Assembly (NCBI RefSeq): GCF_003627215.1
Contig: NZ_CP032678.1
Coordinates: 186,001 to 250,000 of the forward strand
Origin: Pseudomonas sp. Leaf58
GTDB lineage: Bacteria; Pseudomonadota; Gammaproteobacteria; Pseudomonadales; Pseudomonadaceae
Length of the DNA: 64,000 nucleotides
Direction: 5' to 3'
The translations under genes and the position numbers were made by a program. Positions 43,646 to 54,000 of the stretch are shown piece after piece. Position 1 is the first letter of the stretch, and every line of letters starts with the position of its first letter. The notes under the pieces were generated by a model. The model was not told where the DNA came from and made no database searches. It saw only the letters and a list, made by a program, of their open reading frames with translations.

Positions 43646-45024
43646 ATGCAACCCCTGAGCCTTGCTGAAGCGTTGGCGTCTGCCATCCATGAACTCAAAG
43701 ACCCCGCAACCAAAGCCGTGAAAAAAGCCATCCCGGAAAGTATTTATCTGGGCATCAGGAACAAAAGCCCGGATTTCATCCTGGCTCCCAGTGATTTTCC
43801 CGAATACCTCACCCTGGTTTGCTCGTTGCTGAATTACTCTGCCAGCCCGTCACCCAGCCCGTTCAATGATCTGGCGGTCGCAACCGACATCCTGGCGAAC
43901 CCGAAAGCTCAAAAATCAATTTCCTCGCTGCTCGGATCAAGCGAAACCCACGTGATAAAGCTGCTTGATCCAGGCCTCCGGGTCGATTCGTCGATGTGCT
44001 GCCCAAGTTGCAAGACAACAGTCACGGCTTGAGTTCTGACACGCTAGAAGCACCAATTGTGCTGAACATGGGCGGTAATGCTGCCGACCTCGCGTTCAGC
44101 CCTTTTTGGCTGGCGACCTTCAAAATGCCGTGGGGTGAGGTTACTGATCACTTGAGCGTGCTGATGACCAACAGGGGTTCTCAAGCGCACAACTGGTTTA
44201 TGGATGCCCTTACCAAGCTTGGGGCGCAGGCGTTCGCCAGCAGCCTCAATCAAGCCGCTGCACTGGCTTCACAGTCATTCACTGATGATGTCATTGGCAA
44301 GCTAGTGCGTTTCCCCCTGTCACCTGATGCCGCCGCGACTGACAATTACATGACTTTGTCACCCGTGCCGTCCGCCTCGATGGTGGTTGAATTCAATAAG
44401 CGTTACTTCAACGCTGTGGCTGAACGCAAGGCGATTCCGAAGGCCGAGCTACAAAACCATGTCTTTGGCTATCCCGCGACTGCAAACGTCAATGTTGGTG
44501 GCGCCAATCCACAAAACTGTGGCAGCACGGCAAGCATGGTTAATGGTAAGGTCAAAGCGTTTCTCGCCCATATCCCAAGTCAGTCCGTGGTCGATGGTCG
44601 AAAAAATGGCCGTCTTATTGCCAAGCTTCAGTCTGGGCGCGGGTCGCTACTGGTGCTCGGCAAGGCGGCGGTGAAGTTTCTGCTGAAAACACCCCCCACT
44701 TCAACACTTCGCCAGAACTGGCAGAGCAATTTGCCCGACGTGGTCGCCGATATCCTTGGCGGGCTGATCAGCCTTCGGGAAAATGGGCTGCCGACCGAAG
44801 TCACAGAACCCCGCTTCAGTTTCGCCATTGAGCGTGACTTCGTCATGAAAACTCTGGCGGGCGACAAACAGGAGCGATCTTTGACTCCAAACGACCTGTA
44901 TCTGCTAGGGCTCCATGTCCGTGACCAGATCCAGTACCAAATTGTGAAACGCACGAAGGGGCTGGGGCTCGATTATGACCGCCAGGAAGCACTCTATGCC
45001 GTCGTGATCGACCTTCTTCGATAA
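43646..45024 (+). CDS. cas8f: Cas8f (Csy1), type I-F Cascade large subunit, frame broken near 43980
   Basis: Joined length about 460 residues, normal for Cas8f. ATG 43646 has GGAGA upstream. The N-terminal part ends in a stop at 44032, and the rest is in the -1 frame from about 43984 to 45024. Adding one G to the GGG run at 43980-43982 gives LLDPGLRGRFVDVLPKLQDN. VNVGGANPQNCGSTASMVNG matches the conserved GG-x-x-PQN-x-S region of Csy1. Overall similarity to Pseudomonas aeruginosa Csy1 is low. It recognises the PAM and the 5' end of the crRNA with Cas5f. If the frameshift is real, the complex should not form. Confidence 0.8.
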
Positions 45025-45033
45025 GGATAACCC

Positions 45034-45936
45034 ATGCATACTCTGGTAATTCCCTTTGCGGCTCACAACGTGAATCTGCGATCTTCCTTGCATGTCGTAG
45101 GCACTCCAGCCGCGACGGCGATCTCGGGGTTTGGCCATGCTGCGCTTCGACTGATAGCCGAAATCACCAGGCAGTCCTTTGTAGACAGGGGCTCGGCCCT
45201 GGTCATTAAAAGTTACGACATGCTCCCAGGTCGTTCCAAGGCTCGTTTGGCAATGAGAGATGATGCTGGCAAGGCAAGGGCGGGCACAGAAGCGGGCATG
45301 TTCGATGAGCGGCTTGGGATCATCACAGGATCCTTCGTGATCCGCTTTGAGGCATCATCAGGAGCGCTCTTTCAGCTGGAAGAGCATCTGATCGAGGTGA
45401 AAGATGCTCTGCACACCTTGGGTTTCTCAGGGGGCGTTTTGCAGGTTACTGATAAATTGAAAATCAATGCCAATGATGACAACGGGCTGATCGCTTTCAA
45501 GCAGCTACCCGGCCATCACCGAGTGTTGGTTGATCGCACTGAAATGCTCACCACGTATGCCGAGGCGATGGAGGTTGATCACCTCGACGCCCTGGCCCAG
45601 TTGCTTATCCTCTCCCAAGAGCAGCTGAAGGCCTGGGGGCAGAGCCAAGTCGCAAAAAAATCTGTTGGCGAGAAGGCTGTTCAGGAGGCTGAGGCATCGG
45701 AAGACGATATTCCCTACTTGGGCCGTCTCGTTCCCATGAGCATCGGTTATCGGGCCATCGAACTGGCGCGGCTCCGAAACACTGGCATGCCCTACCTGCA
45801 TGTCTACGCAGAGCCTGTGACAGGCCTTGCGCGCCTTCAAGCACTTTCCAGCTACATCCGCTCCGAGGAAGGCATTTCTGCTTTCTGGGCACATTCGCAC
45901 AATGACAGAGCCTACATCTCTAAAGGAGAAATCTAA
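45034..45936 (+). CDS. cas5f: Cas5f (Csy2), type I-F Cascade subunit
   Basis: 300 residues, between cas8f (9 bp gap) and cas7f (TAATG overlap). The RAMP-type fold is supported by ISGFGHAALRLIAE near the N-terminus, QLPGHHRVLVDRTEML (compare LLPGFALVSREALL in P. aeruginosa Csy2) and GRLVPMSIGYRAIEL (compare WLVPIPAGYNALS). It pairs with Cas8f at the crRNA 5' handle. Confidence 0.88.
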   Translation: MHTLVIPFAAHNVNLRSSLHVVGTPAATAISGFGHAALRLIAEITRQSFVDRGSALVIKSYDMLPGRSKARLAMRDDAGKARAGTEAGMFDERLGIITGSFVIRFEASSGALFQLEEHLIEVKDALHTLGFSGGVLQVTDKLKINANDDNGLIAFKQLPGHHRVLVDRTEMLTTYAEAMEVDHLDALAQLLILSQEQLKAWGQSQVAKKSVGEKAVQEAEASEDDIPYLGRLVPMSIGYRAIELARLRNTGMPYLHVYAEPVTGLARLQALSSYIRSEEGISAFWAHSHNDRAYISKGEI

Positions 45937-46973
45937 TGGCCAAGCTGACTCTTCCATCCCTGCTTTCCTACCGTGGTTCGATCAAACCGGGCGCAGCGTT
46001 CTATTTCGCTGAGCTTGAGGATGGCAGCCGTGTGCCGGTTGAAGTGACCCAGGCAACGGTCAAGGGCACGATGGCCAGTTACAAGGAGGTAAAAGGCGCA
46101 AAGAACCCAACAGAGATGGAGAAAAGCTCGGGGCGCTCGAACCTTCAAACGATCGACCAGGCCGTGCTGCCGGTCTCGACCAAAAAGTTCCTGATGGAGT
46201 TCGTGGTCAACGTCACTCCCGGCTCGGTCAAACCCGAAAGCTGCAACAACCAGGCAGTTGCGCTGGCGCTGAACGCATTTGTAGCGCGCTACCACGCCCT
46301 TGGTGGTTTCAAGGAGCTGGCTCAACGCTACCTGTGCAATATCTTCAACGGCGCATGGCTGTGGCGCAACGGTTCGCTGTTCGAAACCGGGGTGATCGAG
46401 GTCAAGGCCATGATTGACGGTGCAGAGCAGACCTTCTGTGCTGCCATCACCCCGCAGCTTGACACTCAGTTGGCATTGCCGGCTGCCCTCGTCGAGCTGG
46501 TGGCCAGCGCTCTGGCAGGAGACAGAAGGGTCGCCATCCTTCGCGTGAGCGCTGCACTTGATGCCTATCCTGGCCAGGAGGTCTACCCGAGCCAGGAATT
46601 CGCCAATGAGTCGACCGACGTTTCCCGCGTGTTTGCCAGCGTGAGGGGCAAGGATGGTGTGCGCCAGGCGTTCATGCACCCGCAGAAGGTCGGCAACGCC
46701 CTGCGCCGAATCGACGACTGGTACGAACCATTGCCTGGCTTTGATGTGAAGCCATTGGCTGTTGAGCCGCTCGGCGTTGACGCCTCCAACCAGGTGGCTC
46801 ATCGCGCCACTAACGGAGAAGACTTCTACACTCTGGTTGAAAAGCGTCTTGACGACCTGCAGTCGAGCCTGAATGCCGCCGAATCGGCTGATCAGCTTAC
46901 TCCGGAGCATCACTACATCGTCGCTGTACTGGTTCGAGGCGGCGTGTTCAGTGGCGAGAAAAAATCCAAGTAA
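45936..46973 (+). CDS. cas7f: Cas7f (Csy3), Cascade backbone
   Basis: 345 residues, standard length. SNLQTIDQAVLP, LAQRYLCNIFNGAWLWRN, GQEVYPSQEF, HPQKVGNALRRIDDWY, AVEPLG and HYIVAVLVRGGVFSGE all match the conserved blocks of P. aeruginosa Csy3 in order. Six copies coat the crRNA spacer. Starts on the last base of the cas5f stop. Confidence 0.93.
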   Translation: MAKLTLPSLLSYRGSIKPGAAFYFAELEDGSRVPVEVTQATVKGTMASYKEVKGAKNPTEMEKSSGRSNLQTIDQAVLPVSTKKFLMEFVVNVTPGSVKPESCNNQAVALALNAFVARYHALGGFKELAQRYLCNIFNGAWLWRNGSLFETGVIEVKAMIDGAEQTFCAAITPQLDTQLALPAALVELVASALAGDRRVAILRVSAALDAYPGQEVYPSQEFANESTDVSRVFASVRGKDGVRQAFMHPQKVGNALRRIDDWYEPLPGFDVKPLAVEPLGVDASNQVAHRATNGEDFYTLVEKRLDDLQSSLNAAESADQLTPEHHYIVAVLVRGGVFSGEKKSK

Positions 46974-47021
46974 GCATGCTTAATGGTGAAGGGGAGACCC
47001 TTCACCTTGCCTGGAGGCATT

Positions 47022-47582
47022 ATGACAATTCGATACTACCTGGACATTCAGCTGAATGCCCAGCATGACATGGATGTGAAGACCAAGACGCAGGTCTTCA
47101 GCAACATCCACCGTCTGCTCAAACACCATGGCATCAAGGATGTCGCCCTAGGCTTCCCATCCTTTGGCAAAGTCAATGCGGTCGGGCTCCCTGGGCTTGG
47201 CGAGCATCTACGCCTGGTGTCGAAGAATCAGGACAGCTTGAACCTGATCAAGAACAACGTCACCCACCGCACCCTGCATGACATGGGCATCGTCAAATTC
47301 GGCGTTGTAACCCAGGTGCCAGATGATGCCAATGAGGTGCGCTTCTATCGCGACCAGTCACCTGGACGCGTTAAAAAGGGCATCAAGCGTCGGGGAGAGC
47401 CGTCGCCAGGCAAGCACTACGATGGCATTGACCGGGAATCGGCAGGCCTGCTGATCCAGCGTACCGATGGTTCAAAGTATCCCATCTTCATCGGTCTGCT
47501 ACCCGCAACTGAGCGGGTTGATGGTGCTTTCAGTACCTATGGTCTGAGCACGAAGTCTGGCCCGACATTCCCGAATTTTTGA
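47022..47582 (+). CDS. cas6f: Cas6f (Csy4), crRNA-processing endoribonuclease
   Basis: 186 residues from ATG 47022 (GGAGG 4-5 bases before); the 13 extra codons from 46983 overlap the ribosome-binding site. His30 in NIHRLLKHHG corresponds to the catalytic His29 of P. aeruginosa Csy4. A basic helix (GRVKKGIKRRGEPSPGK) would hold the repeat hairpin, and the C-terminal STYGLSTKSGPTFPNF matches the TCYGLS...PWF end. It cleaves below the CTGCC/GGCAG stem of each repeat. Confidence 0.92.
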   Translation: MTIRYYLDIQLNAQHDMDVKTKTQVFSNIHRLLKHHGIKDVALGFPSFGKVNAVGLPGLGEHLRLVSKNQDSLNLIKNNVTHRTLHDMGIVKFGVVTQVPDDANEVRFYRDQSPGRVKKGIKRRGEPSPGKHYDGIDRESAGLLIQRTDGSKYPIFIGLLPATERVDGAFSTYGLSTKSGPTFPNF

Positions 47583-47604
47583 TGGCATTGTAGCTTGGTT
47601 TCGA

Positions 47605-47626
47605 AGCCTGTTGCCCAGGCTTTTTA
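47605..47626 (+). terminator. Intrinsic terminator after cas6f
   Basis: AAGCCTG (47605-47611) pairs with CAGGCTT (47617-47623) around TTGCC, followed by TTT. It separates the Cascade operon from the array leader, so the array should have its own promoter. Confidence 0.65.
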
Positions 47627-47780
47627 TCCGTAGCCCTGAAGGCGACATGGGTAATGCATGTGCTCTTTAAAAATTTCAGCAATACCGAAAATTGGATTTG
47701 ATGGTATACTTTTCCAAGCCTTTTTGGCTAAAATTGGGTTTGCGCCCTTTGTTTTCAGGGCTTTTGAAATAAATGGCCTA
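47627..47780 (+). promoter_or_regulatory. CRISPR leader
   Basis: A 154-bp AT-rich, noncoding stretch between the cas6f terminator and the first repeat. It contains AGCCTTTTTGGCT and GCCCTTTGTTTTCAGGGC inverted repeats, and a TTGGATTTGATGGTATACTT stretch with a TATACT-like -10. The leader assignment follows from the degenerate repeats at the opposite end of the array. The T-runs after the hairpins are unusual in a leader. Confidence 0.65.
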
Positions 47781-50028
47781 CTTCACTGCCGCATGGGCAG
47801 CTTAGAAACTACCGCCGTCATTTTTGACAGCAAATCGATGCTTCACTGCCGCATGGGCAGCTTAGAAAGCGAAAAAGCGGCGCTGGAGCAAGCTGCCCAG
47901 CTTCACTGCCGCATGGGCAGCTTAGAAAAGGGGGGAGCTCGATGCGAGCAATGCGGACGCCTTCACTGCCGCATGGGCAGCTTAGAAAAAGGATTCGTAG
48001 ACGCCCCGTCGCTTCGAAAACTTCACTGCCGCATGGGCAGCTTAGAAATCGCTGGAAACAGCTCGTAAAGGGCGCCAAGACTTCACTGCCGCATGGGCAG
48101 CTTAGAAACCAGAGCTCAACCTGGAGGCCTGGCGCAAGCTCTTCACTGCCGCATGGGCAGCTTAGAAAATCGCACCGCTGATGGCGCGGGCTTTGAGGTC
48201 CTTCACTGCCGCATGGGCAGCTTAGAAACTGGCGGGAGCGCTTTGGCCAAGCCTCGACAGCTTCACTGCCGCATGGGCAGCTTAGAAATCATGGAAATCA
48301 TCGTTGCCAATGATGGTGTCCTTCACTGCCGCATGGGCAGCTTAGAAACGGCCCCCGCCTCAGCGGGCTCTGGCTGAGCGCTTCACTGCCGCATGGGCAG
48401 CTTAGAAAATATCAGCGAAAGCTTCCTGGGCGTTTTTTGACTTCACTGCCGCATGGGCAGCTTAGAAACATTTGACCGACCGACCTGCTTTGCCGGTCTT
48501 CTTCACTGCCGCATGGGCAGCTTAGAAATCATCCACGACCCACTTCACTGATCGCCCCTCCTTCACTGCCGCATGGGCAGCTTAGAAACCGCGAGGAATG
48601 GCGGCAGGAGCAAGCGCAGGCCTTCACTGCCGCATGGGCAGCTTAGAAAATGCAGGCTCGATACCTTGAATGTGCTTTTGCCTTCACTGCCGCATGGGCA
48701 GCTTAGAAAGCGTAGATCATCTTGATCGCATTGCTCAGGCCCTTCACTGCCGCATGGGCAGCTTAGAAAATGAAAGACCCTAACGACCACGCGACCGTCG
48801 ACTTCACTGCCGCATGGGCAGCTTAGAAAAGTTGGACAGGCAAAATCCCGCCGTAGATAGCCTTCACTGCCGCATGGGCAGCTTAGAAATTTCAGCTCCG
48901 CAGCCGTGGTGCGGTTGCCATCCTTCACTGCCGCATGGGCAGCTTAGAAACCTCCGGCAACAAGAGATGGGAGTTGAGGTACCTTCACTGCCGCATGGGC
49001 AGCTTAGAAAAGGGTCTCCAGGGGCTCGCCAAACACATAGGTCTTCACTGCCGCATGGGCAGCTTAGAAATCGACCCAGCCCCTTCACTGATTACTCGCT
49101 ATCTTCACTGCCGCATGGGCAGCTTAGAAATCTGGCGGGCCTCGTCGTATCTGCCTACCAGTCTTCACTGCCGCATGGGCAGCTTAGAAAATTGCTTCAC
49201 CAAAGGTTACGAGGCTGCCACACTTCACTGCCGCATGGGCAGCTTAGAAATCAACAGGCTTGAGGTCGATCAACGGTTCACGCTTCACTGCCGCATGGGC
49301 AGCTTAGAAAAGAACTGCTCCAGAGCCTGCTGCCTCGCCAAGCTTCACTGCCGCATGGGCAGCTTAGAAATATATCAGGCCATAATCGATAGATCTGAAC
49401 TGCTTCACTGCCGCATGGGCAGCTTAGAAAATTGCCGAGACCCGCGAAAGCTCGGCTGTAGACTTCACTGCCGCATGGGCAGCTTAGAAAGCACTGGCGG
49501 TCACGCTACGCAGCCTGGCAGACTTCACTGCCGCATGGGCAGCTTAGAAAAGGGCGATGTGAATTCTCAAGTCCCTGGAACTCTTCACTGCCGCATGGGC
49601 AGCTTAGAAAAATCGCTGGATAAAGCGCCGACGTGATGACGACTTCACTGCCGCATGGGCAGCTTAGAAACATCGCACATTTAACCCCAAAGAAACCATA
49701 TTCTTCACTGCCGCATGGGCAGCTTAGAAATTGGTGGCCTTGACGGTCAATGGGACGCGGGTCTTCACTGCCGCATGGGCAGCTTAGAAATCAAGCGGCG
49801 GTATCGCAAGAAAGGCGCCCCACTTCACTGCCGTATGGGCAGCTTAGAAAATAAATGGCCCATTGATTTATCAAGCCTACGCCTTTACTGCCGCCCAGGC
49901 AGCTTAGAAAATGTAAGGAGCGACCGGAAACATAATCAGACCCTTCACTACCGCCTGGGTAGCCCGGATAGTAGATTGCAAGGTCAGTACGCCTGAGAAC
50001 CTTTATGCCCCCAGGGCAGCCTGAAGAA
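47781..50028 (+). CRISPR. Type I-F CRISPR array, 35 intact repeats and 34 spacers, plus three degenerate repeats
   Basis: The 28-bp repeat begins CTTCACTGCC, has GCATG as the loop region, and ends GGGCAGCTTAGAAA; CTGCC/GGCAG form the Cas6f stem. Repeats start every 60 bp from 47781 to 48561 (14), every 60 bp from 48622 to 48862 (5) and from 48923 to 49823 (16). The offsets come from two 33-nt spacers; the others are 32 nt. The repeat at 49823 has one change. Those at 49883, 49943 and 50001 are progressively decayed, marking the leader-distal end next to cas1. Because the unit is 60 bp, false reading frames stay open across the array. Confidence 0.97.
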
Positions 50029-50054
50029 TAACAACACATCACAGGTGACCACCC

Positions 50055-50996
50055 ATGTCAGACAGTTACCACAAGCTCAACCAAGTCATGCCATCCCATA
50101 GAAACACCCTGCACTATGTGGAGTATGCCTCTATCCACTCATTCGATGACACGCTGAGTTTTCGGGTTGCTGAGAAAGGAAAATCCAAAGAGATTTCGAT
50201 ACCACATCGCAATATCGCAGGATTGATGCTCGGCCCAGGAACCAGCTTGACGCAAGCTGCGGCACAAAAACTAAGAGAGGCGAACATATGCGCGATGTTT
50301 GTCACGGGGGATGGCGGCAACCCCTTGCTTTGGACGGCGCCGGATGAGTACCGCCCCGGTGAATATTGCCGATCATTTCTGAGGATTTACTATGACGCTG
50401 ATCTTCGAGACCAGGTGGCGCAGCTGTTCATGCAGAAACGGATCGAGATGATCCTCACGCTTTGGCCAAAGGTTTTGCCCAAGGACTCCCGCATCCTGAA
50501 TGACCTTTCTGGGGTTTGCCAAGCGTTCCGTTCAGCAGTCGCAGGCAAGACCGGGCAGAGCCTATTGCTTGAAGAAGCCAGGTTTACCAAAGATCTTTAC
50601 CGCTTGGCTTCACGGGCCTTTGATGTTAATTGGTCGGGCAGGGTGCACAAGGGGGATCTCGATGAAGCCAACCAACTCCTCAACCACGGCAATTACCTGG
50701 CCTACGGGGTGGCCAATATTGGCCTCTACATTCTGGGCATTCCCCACAGCCTGAGCATCATTCACGGTAGCACTCGGAGAGGCGCCCTGGTTTTCGATGT
50801 TGCAGACCTGTTTAAGGATGCACTTATTTTGCCAATGGCCTTCAAGGCTGCAAGCGATGGCCTTCAGGACAGGCAATTTCGAAGTGAGATTATTCAGGAA
50901 ATTGACCGATTGAGAATCCTTTCCTTTACAATCAATGCATTAAAGGATGCCTGTGCAATAGAAGGCACTCAACTTGATGACAGCCTGCCGTTCTGA
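50055..50996 (+). CDS. cas1: Cas1 (type I-F) with SSB-like C-terminal tail
   Basis: 313 residues. The integrase metal site is present: a Glu in LLEEARFTKDL (173/174), His237 in IIHGSTRRGALVFDVADL and Asp248/Asp251 in the same block; LNHGNYLAYG also matches P. aeruginosa Cas1. It inserts new spacers at the leader together with the Cas2 domain of Cas2/3. The end, EGTQLDDSLPF, goes beyond the end of the P. aeruginosa PA14 protein as I remember it and resembles the SSB tip. GTG of cas2/3 follows after 21 bp. Confidence 0.95.
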   Translation: MSDSYHKLNQVMPSHRNTLHYVEYASIHSFDDTLSFRVAEKGKSKEISIPHRNIAGLMLGPGTSLTQAAAQKLREANICAMFVTGDGGNPLLWTAPDEYRPGEYCRSFLRIYYDADLRDQVAQLFMQKRIEMILTLWPKVLPKDSRILNDLSGVCQAFRSAVAGKTGQSLLLEEARFTKDLYRLASRAFDVNWSGRVHKGDLDEANQLLNHGNYLAYGVANIGLYILGIPHSLSIIHGSTRRGALVFDVADLFKDALILPMAFKAASDGLQDRQFRSEIIQEIDRLRILSFTINALKDACAIEGTQLDDSLPF

Positions 50997-51017
50997 CGGG
51001 CCCAGAGGAATCACCGC

Positions 51018-54000
51018 GTGAAGAATTACCTGCTCGTATCGCAATGCCAAGGTAAGTCCTTGAGGACGACACGGCGGATTGCCTCCTCATTCTTGTCGCG
51101 ACTGGGGGACACGACTTGGCAGGGGACACTCAGTCAGGAAGCGCTGAGGATCATGGTGCTGGCGCTCAAGCGCAAAGCCAACCAGAACTCGTGCATCGTG
51201 GTGTATGACGTGAGCGGTCGAGCCAGGCAGAAGGTGGTGCACATTGGGAATAGGCGCCGCTACAGTGCCGATGGGAGCTACGCATTCAGCATTCATGCTC
51301 AAACGGCAAAACCCCAGGGAAATGCCTCAAGCATGATGCCTTTGTTGTCAAAAATGGCTGCTCTGGCAGGTTTTCTTCATGATTTGGGCAAGGGCACAGT
51401 TCGGTTTCAAGATAAATTGGATTATGGTATCAAGTACGACAAGGGGCTTGCGGATGCCATTCGTCATGAGGTTGTATCTGTGTTGATGGCCGAGCCATTG
51501 CTAAAGTTCTTGGCGCAAGCCGACGTGCAGGCCCTGCAGGACAATCCCCGGCGCCTGGGAGATTGGTGTACCGAGCATCTTCAGAAGCCCCTGTCTCGAT
51601 TCAAGGCCAATGACCAGGATGATTTGACGCGTCAATCGAGCAGAATCGCCGGGCACCTGAGTACACAGACACTCTCAAAGGAAGCCTGGGCGAGAGATTC
51701 CCTGCTGCATACCAGCATATTGTGGATGGTGCTTTCCCACCATCATTTGCCAGAGGGTGTTGATGATAATGGACTGCAGGTGGGCATTCCCTACAGTGCA
51801 TCCGGAGGCAGCCACTACTTCTTGAAGGCTGTAGGGGGTGCCGGCATTGGTGAAGATCCATGCAAGCACTCACCAGATTTCAACGTGAAGGAGTTCAACA
51901 GCAACCTGACCTTGTGCACACTGACCAAGGCTTCAAAGCCTGTCGCTCAACCTTGGGATGATGCAGCCTGGTGCAAAGAGGTGATCAAGGCATACTCCCG
52001 GTTGCGGAAATTGGAGGTGGCGGCTGATCATTACCTGCCAGCAAACGCCATTGCCACCAACAACAGCTGGGCCACTGCGCTGGCGTATATGGGGCGCACA
52101 GCCTTGGTGTATGCCGACTACATGGTTTCCAGCGAAAAGCGCCCAGGGGGCCAGCAGAGAGCGCCAGGCGCGATTTACGCCAACACAACCAAAGTCCTGC
52201 AGACTGCCGTGTATGCGGACACGCTCACCGAGCACCTGATGGGGGTTGGGCGGCGTGCCGAGCAGTATTTCGCCCAAATGTTCATCCAGCAGGATAGTCT
52301 GGCACGGTCGTTTCCAAGCTTGTCCAGGGACGAGCGCAACAGCATCCTGCCGGGCCTGAACAAACGATCGGCGGATGAGAGGTATCAATGGCAGGACAAG
52401 GTTAGAGACAGCTTGAAGGCCAAAGCCTCGAACGCGCCGTTCTTTGGCAATGTCATGGGCAAGACGGGGGCGGGGAAGACCCGAGGCAACATCATGCTGA
52501 TGCACGCCATGAAAGAGCACATGCGGTTTACGTGTGCCATCGGGCTGCGCAGCTTGGTTAAGCAGACCCATAGCGCCTACCTTGAGCCATTCATTGGCAT
52601 GAGTGATGAGCATCTTGCGCTATTGGTTGGCGAGTCCCAAGGGGGTTCAGACCAGGTTGCTCAGGACAATCTGGGCACTGGGAATGATCTCGAACAGGAC
52701 GCCGATTTGTTGCTGGGCGACTATGTTATCGAAGGTCAGTCCATTTTCGACCACCCTCTGGCGAAGCTCTATGACGCAAAGAAGCAGCGCGCCATGCTTT
52801 CTCACCCTGTGCAGGTGATGACTGTCGACCACATCATGCCTGGTGCCTCCTTGGGCCGCTCATCCGAGCTCAAGCTTTTGCTGCACCTGATGGGGACGGA
52901 CATCATCCTTGACGAGATTGATGATTATCCGGTGTCGAGCCAATGCGCCTTGATGCGCATGGCCTTTGTCAGTGGTGTCTTCGGGCGTTCGTTTGTGCTT
53001 TCTTCGGCCACGGCCACACCAATCATTCAAAAGGCCTTTTTCAATGCTTGGTACGAAGGCATAAGCCACCATCGGCAGCTGTTTCAATTGCCGGGAGCTG
53101 AATTGTCACCCAGGGCTGTGCTGGTGTCACATGTTGCAGGCAGTGAAGCTTTGACGATAGCGCCCGAGGCCTTCAGCGAGGAGTGTGATCGGTTTGTGGA
53201 GGCCGTGGTGCAAGAGGCCACAATTAATGCCCGCCACCGGATTGACCTTGTTGATCTCAGTGCCGCCGTACAGCTTGATCCGCCAGGGCGCCTGACTTCG
53301 CTCTACAAAAACAAATACCTGAGCTACGCACAGCACACCGACTTGGTAGCCCAAATTAAGGCCGCTCATGATCTCCATCACATCGATGCTCAAGGTGTTT
53401 CCGTATCTTCAGGGTTCGTAAGATTCAACAATGTTCGTAATGCGCAGCACCTGGCCCTGGCCCTCAATCAGTGGGAGGATGAAGACACCCTGATCTTACC
53501 AGTGTGCTATCACTCCCAGATGATGGCCATGGAGCGTCAGCAAATCGAGGTATTTCTGCTTGAACTCAACTGTCGAAAATCCCGTGGTCAGGCGAGCGGG
53601 GATGAGCGGATCCTCAGCCACCCCGCCACTGTTTCGGCCATCGCTCAAGCGGTGAAGAAAGGTGTCTCCAGGGTCATCTTTGTGATCTGCACCACCAACC
53701 TGCTAGAGGTTGGCCGCGACCATGATTATGACTGGGCGATTCTGGAACCCAGCTCCACCCGCTCAATGGTGCAAAGCTGTGGGCGAGTCTGGCGTCATCG
53801 AAGCAAATTGCCTCCACCCGGTGTTGCGAATGTGTGGATGCTGAACAAAAGTGTCAGAGCTCTGACAGGCGAGGAGGACGAGCTTCCCAAAGCCGCTATC
53901 AAACACCTGTGGACACGCTTCGGCATCGAGGATGAGGCACTGCCCGGAAAGCAGCAGGCTCCCTTGATTTCGATGACATTCCCTTATCCCCACATTCCAG

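Noticed and set aside
43980..44032. Programmed -1 frameshifting in cas8f and the other split genes
   Set aside because: No X-XXY-YYZ slippery heptamer was found at the cas8f junction, and six unrelated genes are affected at simple homopolymers. Indel error is the simpler reading.
47658..49996. Long open frames across the CRISPR array encoding repeats such as LHCRMGSLE or FLSCPCGSE
   Set aside because: The 60-bp repeat-spacer unit is a multiple of three, so frames stay open by arithmetic. They have no promoter or ribosome-binding site of their own.
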